From assembly GCF_002776525.5 (NCBI RefSeq), contig NC_045436.1, forward strand, positions 164,004,756-164,068,755: 64,000 nt of DNA, given 5' to 3'. Positions 58,801 to 64,000 of the stretch are shown in pieces. The stretch's first letter is position 1. Every line of letters begins with the position of its first letter. This DNA is from Piliocolobus tephrosceles. Its lineage: Eukaryota; Chordata; Mammalia; Primates; Cercopithecidae. The notes under the pieces were generated by a model. That model made no database searches and was not told the origin of the DNA. It saw nothing but the letters and a program-made list of their open reading frames with translations. Position numbers and translations under genes: made by a program.

Positions 58801-59743
58801 CTTACACTTGTACAAAAGTCAACTCAAGATGGATTAAAGACTTAAATCTAAAACCAAAAACTATAAGATCCCTAGAAGAAAACCTAGACAATATCATTTG
58901 GGACATAGGCATGGGCAAAGACTTCATGCAAAAATGCCAAAAGCAATTGCAACAAAAGCCAAAATTGACAACTGGGATCTAATTAAACTAAAGAGCTTCT
59001 GCACAACAGAAAAACTATCGCCAGAGGCAACTGGCAACCTGCAGAGTGGGAGAAAATTTTTGCAATGTACCCATCTGACAAAGGGCTAATATCCAGAATT
59101 TATAAGGAACTTATACATATTTACAAGAAAAAAAGCCATCAAAAAGTGGGCAAAGAATATGAACAGAAACTTCCCAAAAGGAGACATTTACGTGGTCAAA
59201 TAACATGAAAGCTCAACATCACTGATCATCAGAGAAATACAAATCAAAATCACAATGCAATACCATCTCACGCCAGTGAGAATGGTGGTAATTAAAAAGT
59301 CAGGAAACAATAGATGCTGCTGAGTCTACAGTGAAACAGGAACACTTTTACACTGTTGGTGGGAATGTTAATTAGTTCAACCATTGTGGAAGACAGTATG
59401 GTGATTCCTCAAGGATCCAGAGCCAGAAATACCATGTGACCCAGCATTCCCATTACTCGGTATATATTCAAAGGAATATAAATCATTCTACTATAAAGAC
59501 ACATCCTCACAGTATGTATTTACAATAGCAAAGACATGGAACCAACCCAAATACCCATCAATGATAGACTGGATAAAGAAAACGTGGTACATATACACCA
59601 TGGAATACTATGCAACTGTAAAAAGGAATGAGACCATGTCTTTTGCAGGAGCATAGATGAAGCTGGACGCCATCATCCTCAGCAGACTAACACAGGAACA
59701 GAAAACCAAACACCACATGTTCTCACTCATAAGTGGATGTTGA
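55838..59743 (+). pseudogene. L1 ORF2 remnant (endonuclease/reverse transcriptase), catalytically dead
   Basis: ORF2p normally supplies an AP-like endonuclease, reverse transcriptase and a C-terminal Cys-rich domain. Here the ATG at 55838 is followed by a stop at its sixth codon (55853). The endonuclease motif normally G-D-F-N-T-P reads G-V-F-N-T-P (about 56298), losing a catalytic Asp. The S-D-H motif region near 56545 is in another frame. In the RT, F-A-D-D-M reads F-T-D-M (about 57960), losing an active-site Asp codon. A 100-bp tandem duplication (58126-58325) and expanded A tracts (56047-56061, 57250-57272) add frameshifts. The stop corresponds to 59741-59743. Confidence 0.93.
58126..58325 (+). 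repeat. 100-bp tandem duplication inside ORF2 remnant
   Basis: 58126-58225 and 58226-58325 are near-identical ('actcccattca[t/c]aatcacta' starts) with a handful of differences. 100 is not a multiple of three, so the copy shifts the frame. Confidence 0.95.
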
Positions 59744-59945
59744 ACATTGAGAACATATGGACACGGAGGAGGGGACCAACACACACCAGGGCCTGTTGTG
59801 GGGTAGGGGGTGAGGAGAGGGAGCTTAGAGGATAAGTCAATAGGTGCAGCAAACCACCATGGCACACGTATACCTGTGTGACAAACCTGCACGTTCTGCA
59901 CATGTATCTTTTTTTTTGGAAGAAATAAAAAAAGAGAACCTTCTG

Positions 59946-60479
59946 ATATGAATTGATTGGCAGCCAGCCAAGCTGTCCTCCTCCTAGGTCCCATTCTGAT
60001 TTTAGTAACCTCACAATAATAGAAGTCTGCTTCTGTTTGTGGTTGAATTTTATGGTGAGTTTTATTTGATGTAAAATATGATTTTTACTTTTCATTGACA
60101 ATTGAACAGAATTTATAAGTGTGGAATGCTGTGGAGGAGAGATGGCTAGCCCATTAATAGACATACTAAGGGATTCCCTATAATGTCCTCAAAATATTTT
60201 GCAATCAGTATCATAAATTCCTATAAGTAGAGAAAAAACAAATGGTGTAATGTGATAATGACTCATAGATCAACCTTCCGTCTCATGCCAGGCAACTTGG
60301 TGAAATGCCACAGGAAAAATATCTAGATAAAAATCTTCTTGCATGAAAGAGGGAATTGGAACAGTTTCCTTCAAGATAAAATAATGAATAATTCTAAGAA
60401 CAAGGAAGTTATTTCTAAGATATAAAACCACAGGCAAACAACATGAAGGAAATAACTGATGTATTTGACTAAATCAATA
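59946..60479. other. No feature recognised
   Basis: About 530 bp, nothing assigned. Confidence 0.4.
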
Positions 60480-61245
60480 TTGAAAAGGTCTGTTGTTAAA
60501 AATACCGCAAATGAAATCAAATAATATATGACCAACAAAAGTATTTGGAACATACATGAAAAGTGATTACTCCCTCTTTTATACAAACACTAAAATAGAA
60601 AACCTGGCAGAGGAACATAAGGCATTTTAGAAATCCAAAAATAGAAATGGTTAATAGATATGAATATAACTGTTCACTCCCAGTAAAATAAGTAAAAATC
60701 ATAAAAGTATCCAATTTTCCTTCAGGATATGATTGGAGTAGTTTTTTAAAATACTTAAAAGGAGGTGTTGATGATAGTGTGGAGAGAGTAGCACTTTTAT
60801 AGGAGTGTGAATTCGCATAGACGAGGTGAACTTGTTTGTACATGTCAAAAGCCTTCCCGTATTGAAGTCCTTTAATGTACTAGCTATATTTCTAGACTCT
60901 AGCTGAGTCTAAGGTTTTAAAACCAGGATATTGCTACGTCAAACAAATAACCAAAAAAAAAGAAAAGAAAACAATTCCAAATGTTTGAAAATAAATTGGC
61001 ATATGATTATATGTAATGTATCCAACAAAGAATTATTAAATGACATCACATTTGATTTTAGATGATAAACATCACATAACCCAATTGTGTGTTCTTGAAG
61101 GCTGTATACCAGAGATTATCTCTGGGAGATGGAAATGCGGCAACTATTAATTCCTTATTTATGTTTTCTATATTTTAATGGTTATATAAAATTTTGTATC
61201 ATGAGAAACAATTAATAATTGCAAATGTGAAAAAACTTTCTTAAA
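60480..61245 (+). mobile_element. Old L1M 3' region
   Basis: 'ttataggagtgtgaattcgc', 'gtactagctatatttctaga' and 'attatctctgggagatggaa' followed by 'attttgtatcatgagaaaca' resemble the distal ORF2 and 3' UTR of old L1s. Highly diverged. Confidence 0.55.
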
Positions 61246-61327
61246 ACTGATAGAAGTCTGAGTGTAATACCACCTAAGAGTGGATGTGTGTAGATTTCTC
61301 ATTTATAAAAATAAATGTTGATGCTTA

Positions 61328-61341
61328 CCAGCAGGTGGCAG
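61328..61341 (+). promoter_or_regulatory. CTCF-like motif, perfect core
   Basis: 'ccagcaggtggcag' matches the forward CTCF core (CCASYAGRKGGCRS) at all 14 positions. It lies just beyond the L1M relic in otherwise unassigned DNA. Confidence 0.55.
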
Positions 61342-62365
61342 TACAAAACAAGCAGTGATAAATCCCTTGTAAACAAAGGTACCTCAAGACTGGAAAGTGA
61401 GAGCAAGACTTGGGAGTGAAGCATGTCTCTTTCTCCTTGACATGCAGACTTGTATCCACAACACCAAGGCGAAGGTCTGCTTTATCATCATTTGCGTACT
61501 TAAATCGGAATTTCCCTTAAAATATTAACGTACTGAGAGATCACAAGAGTCAAACAGAGCACTCCTGGAGTTTCTGGTACTGTTTAGAGAGAAAGCAGAA
61601 TCTATACTTCACATGCTTGCATAGTTATTTTATTATTATTAGTCATCAATATAGAATTGATGATTTTTGTGTTAAGATGCATACTATATCTAAAATCCTG
61701 CATCTTGAAAAGCTCTCTAAAGTGCTGTTTAGTCCATCTAATTATTTTACTAAATATTTGTTTTAATCACAAATCATAAATTTAGAAGCTCTTGCTTGGC
61801 GGTTCATAGGCACTGGTTGGTGGTGTAACTAAGATTGATATGTCTGTCAATTTTCCTTTAAGGAATGATGTGTATAATAAGAGCAAATTCTTAGAAGTTT
61901 TGTCTTCAGCAGGATCAGTTTTGAAATAAGAAGTATGGCTTCTCTTCTTCCTTTAGGGGATTTTGTTGGCTTTCTTAATTGACATTTTATCATTTTTCCC
62001 ATCTTTATTTAGCCAGAACCAAGAGCTCTGTCAATACTGAAATAGATAAGCCTGTGATAAATTTGGTTGATTTGGCACTTACAACTATTTGATGCTTGCT
62101 TTCAGGAAATCGTGTGTATATTTTAAATCCATTTCTGAATCAGCTTCTGTGCTTATTAGGTTCCCATTGTGTATATTTTCTCTATGACAAGAGAAAAACA
62201 ATTTAACATTTTATATATTTCAGGATATGTCATTTTTTTTTGTAATTTTGCTTTAATTGCAGACTTGTAAGGATTTTAATAACTGTATTTTGAAATACAA
62301 ATAAGCTAATTAACCCCAAAGAGGTTAATTAAACTCAAGGTCATAGAACCTAAAAGTATTGCATA
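61342..62365. other. 1.0 kb with no assigned feature
   Basis: AT-rich; nothing recognised. Confidence 0.4.
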
Positions 62366-62369
62366 GTTG

Positions 62370-63060
62370 GCAATAAAACCAGCTGCAGTTACCATTCTAT
62401 TCTTAGCCATCGACCTCTCTCACCCGTCACTGCATCTGCTTGCTAACCCCATCTCCTTGATTTCTCTCTGCACTGCCTCCCCACCCCACATCCCTGAGTC
62501 AAATTTCCACAGAACCATGGAAGTATCCTTTAAACATGTATCAGCCCTTCTCCACCCTGCTCTGAACCCTCCCATGGATTCCCATCATTCTTGGAATAAG
62601 TCTCCCGCACTCTCTACAAGGCGTTTCAAGCTCTGTGTAATCTGGCTGTCTCCTCCTCCAGTGTCTTCTGGTAGCACTCGTCCTTGCTCACTGGGCTCCA
62701 ATCACACTGGCCTCCTCATTCTTTCATAAAGCAAATTCCCTTCTAAAGCTTTCATGCATTAAGTCTTCTCCCCAGTCCTCTTCCTCACCTCTTCTCAGAT
62801 GTTACTCTGCAAAGAGATTCCCCGACTCCCTTCCTTGTGGTCTCTTTATTTTTCTTCATTGCCATGATCACTTCCTGACACTTGATCTCGAATCATTGTT
62901 TCCTTGTGCATTTTCTGTTTCTTTCACTAGACTGCATTCCCTAAGAGGACAGGGTCTTTGTTTGGATCACTGCTGTATTTCAGTACCTAAAATAATGCCT
63001 GGTAGGTGATAGGCACTCAATGGATTTGTAATTACACGAGTGAATGAATGAATAAATAAA
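62370..63060 (+). mobile_element. L2 LINE 3' end, long copy
   Basis: Clear L2 order: 'ttcaagctctgtgtaatctg', 'cactggcctcctcattcttt', 'cacttcctgacacttgatct', 'gaggacagggtctttgtttg', 'aggtgataggcactcaatgg', tail 'gaatgaatgaataaa'. The 120-residue frame at 62367-62729 is L2-derived. Confidence 0.92.
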
Positions 63061-63159
63061 ACCCACGTTTTCTGACTCTCAGTCCATGACTATACCGGTC
63101 AGTTTAACAAGGAGTGAAATAAATGTATTGTTGACAGATGCCAGACTTGGAAATAAGTA

Positions 63160-63320
63160 CATTAATTAGTGCCCTACCTGCCTCTGATATAAAATAAGAT
63201 AATAATAACCTTTATTTTACCCATCTTATGAAATTGTGGGAAGACTGAAAAGGAAATTATTTTCATAAGAACTTTATAAACTATGAGAAATTATGCAGAT
63301 CATTGTTGTTAGAAAATTTT
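63160..63320 (+). mobile_element. Possible MIR fragment
   Basis: 'aataagataataataacctt' and 'catcttatgaaattgtggga' are MIR-like. Weak. Confidence 0.45.
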
Positions 63321-63407
63321 AGTTTCACCAGTCAAGCAAATTTGCTTTATGCCAACAGTGATAGCAGCAGAGGGAAGTCCGGGAAACATTTATTTTAAGA
63401 CTGTAGT

Positions 63408-63419
63408 GGGGGGGGGGGG
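63408..63419. repeat. G12 homopolymer
   Basis: Twelve consecutive G on the plus strand, a likely sequencing and replication slippage site. Confidence 0.98.
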
Positions 63420-63444
63420 ACAAGGGGAACAGAGATTGGAAGTC

Positions 63445-63645
63445 CAGGATTTTGAAGACAAATGAACTTGCATGTGAGTCCCAGCTCACACTCTTACAAT
63501 TGAGTAATCATTGTGCAAATTACTTGAACTCTCTGACCCTTAGTTATTCTTGCATAAAGTGGAGTAAGAGAAACTGTCTCGAGGGTTATTATTGAGATAT
63601 TAAATGAGATTGGTGCATGCCAAATGCAGTGCTACCTTCTTATGA
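63445..63645 (+). mobile_element. MIR SINE
   Basis: 'acatgtgagtcccagctcac'-type left part, 'gtgcaaattacttgaactct', 'agggttattattgagatatt' and 'atgccaaatgcagtgc' follow sense MIR. Confidence 0.85.
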
Positions 63646-64000
63646 AAAATAAGATGGACTAGAATAAACCTTGTAGAACCCCAATAATTACTTTCTCACA
63701 TTTGTTAAAAAATGTATTGTTCAAACCGCCACCTGCTCCGTTAGCAGGAAGACATCTGAGTTTTCGTTTTCCTATTCTTCCACCTTCTTCTGTTATTCCT
63801 GTGTAATTCAACAGCCCTCACCCAGAGAGTGTTAATTAGGGGTTAAAAGTCTAGGGAAGAGATAGCTACAATCCTAGTCCACTGCTGCTATGACACATTA
63901 TTACCACATGGTGCCGCTATTGCAGATGGCTTCTTTCTAATCTAACGGCCACTTAGTTTATTGTATGCCTTTTACTAAGTATCTTTGCTCCTGGGCTCTG
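63646..64000. other. No feature recognised
   Basis: The final 355 bp. A weaker CTCF-like string sits at 63727 (12 of 14 positions). Nothing else assigned. Confidence 0.4.

Larger units (their letters stand above)
53424..59934 (+). mobile_element. Nearly full-length primate L1 (L1PA-old/L1PB-like), inactive, 11-bp TSD
   Basis: A 6.5-kb LINE-1 with 5' UTR (53424-54737), ORF1 and ORF2 remnants, a 3' UTR with the 'gcacgttctgcacatgtatc' landmark and an A-rich end. TSD 'agaaacttctg' (53413-53423) versus 'agaaccttctg' (59935-59945), one change. The 5' UTR begins 'gggtggggccaaaatggctg' and has three GAGGGGC units near 53845. Both ORFs are broken by stops and frameshifts. Subfamily is uncertain. Confidence 0.95.

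Noticed and set aside
59608..60164. Minus-strand frames of 128 and 145 residues
   Set aside because: Antisense of the L1 3' end plus flank; no domain.
62367..62729. 120-residue plus-strand frame
   Set aside because: Lies in an L2 3' end.
63727..63740. CTCF-like string near the right edge
   Set aside because: Only 12 of 14 core positions match, with mismatches at the conserved final GG.
1..64000. Bacterial-type systems (CRISPR array, operon, prophage, toxin-antitoxin)
   Set aside because: Dense primate retrotransposon content and no operon-like coding show this is a vertebrate nuclear sequence. No regularly spaced repeats of CRISPR type exist.

Overview
This is nuclear DNA from a primate, most likely an Old World monkey (macaque/baboon lineage). 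Alu, L1, MaLR and MIR copies fill the window. The youngest Alus (4070-4374, 15629-15933) carry the spellings typical of cercopithecid AluY, for example 'aggcttgagccaccg' and 'actagccgggcgaggtggc', and they have intact target-site duplications (TSDs). A young minus-strand L1 (46334-47524) also has monkey-type 3' UTR wording. The species call is inference from remembered consensus sequences, not a database match.

I find no functional protein-coding gene and no convincing host exon, rRNA, tRNA or CRISPR array. The long open frames are all repeat-derived: antisense Alu, pyrimidine microsatellite, L1 ORF1/ORF2 remnants and L2. The window reads as intergenic or deep-intronic, AT-rich sequence that has collected mobile elements over a long period.

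Layout. 1-4 kb: an old minus-strand L1M with a small DNA element in it. 4-8 kb: a young AluY, an L2, a possible 5'-truncated retrocopy and an ERV1 solo LTR (4-bp TSD) inside an older repeat. 8-12 kb: mostly unassigned. 12.36-13.45 kb: a MER11-type ERVK solo LTR (6-bp TSD). 15-17 kb: MIR, AluY, MST LTR. 19.89-20.26 kb: a compact CpG-bearing solo LTR (6-bp TSD) with a 38-bp tandem repeat. 21.4-24.2 kb: MLT2 LTR, Tigger-type element, hAT element. 26.6-27.2 kb: a patchwork duplication partly copied from 3.3 kb upstream. 27.5-41 kb: L2/MIR relics, Alus, MLT1 LTRs, microsatellites and two CTCF-like motifs. 42-49 kb: nested L1M, Alu, THE1, young L1 (with a 400-N assembly gap), MLT1 and THE1. 50-53.4 kb: Alu, MIR and an Alu inside a THE1 LTR. 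53.42-59.93 kb: a nearly full-length but dead plus-strand L1 with an 11-bp TSD. 60-64 kb: L1M, a CTCF-like motif, L2 and MIR.

The elements do not work together as a system. What can be read is insertion history (nesting order, TSD lengths diagnostic of element class) plus a few candidate regulatory sequences: CTCF-like motifs and LTR promoters. All family names come from pattern recognition without a search; boundaries without a stated TSD are approximate to a few tens of bases.
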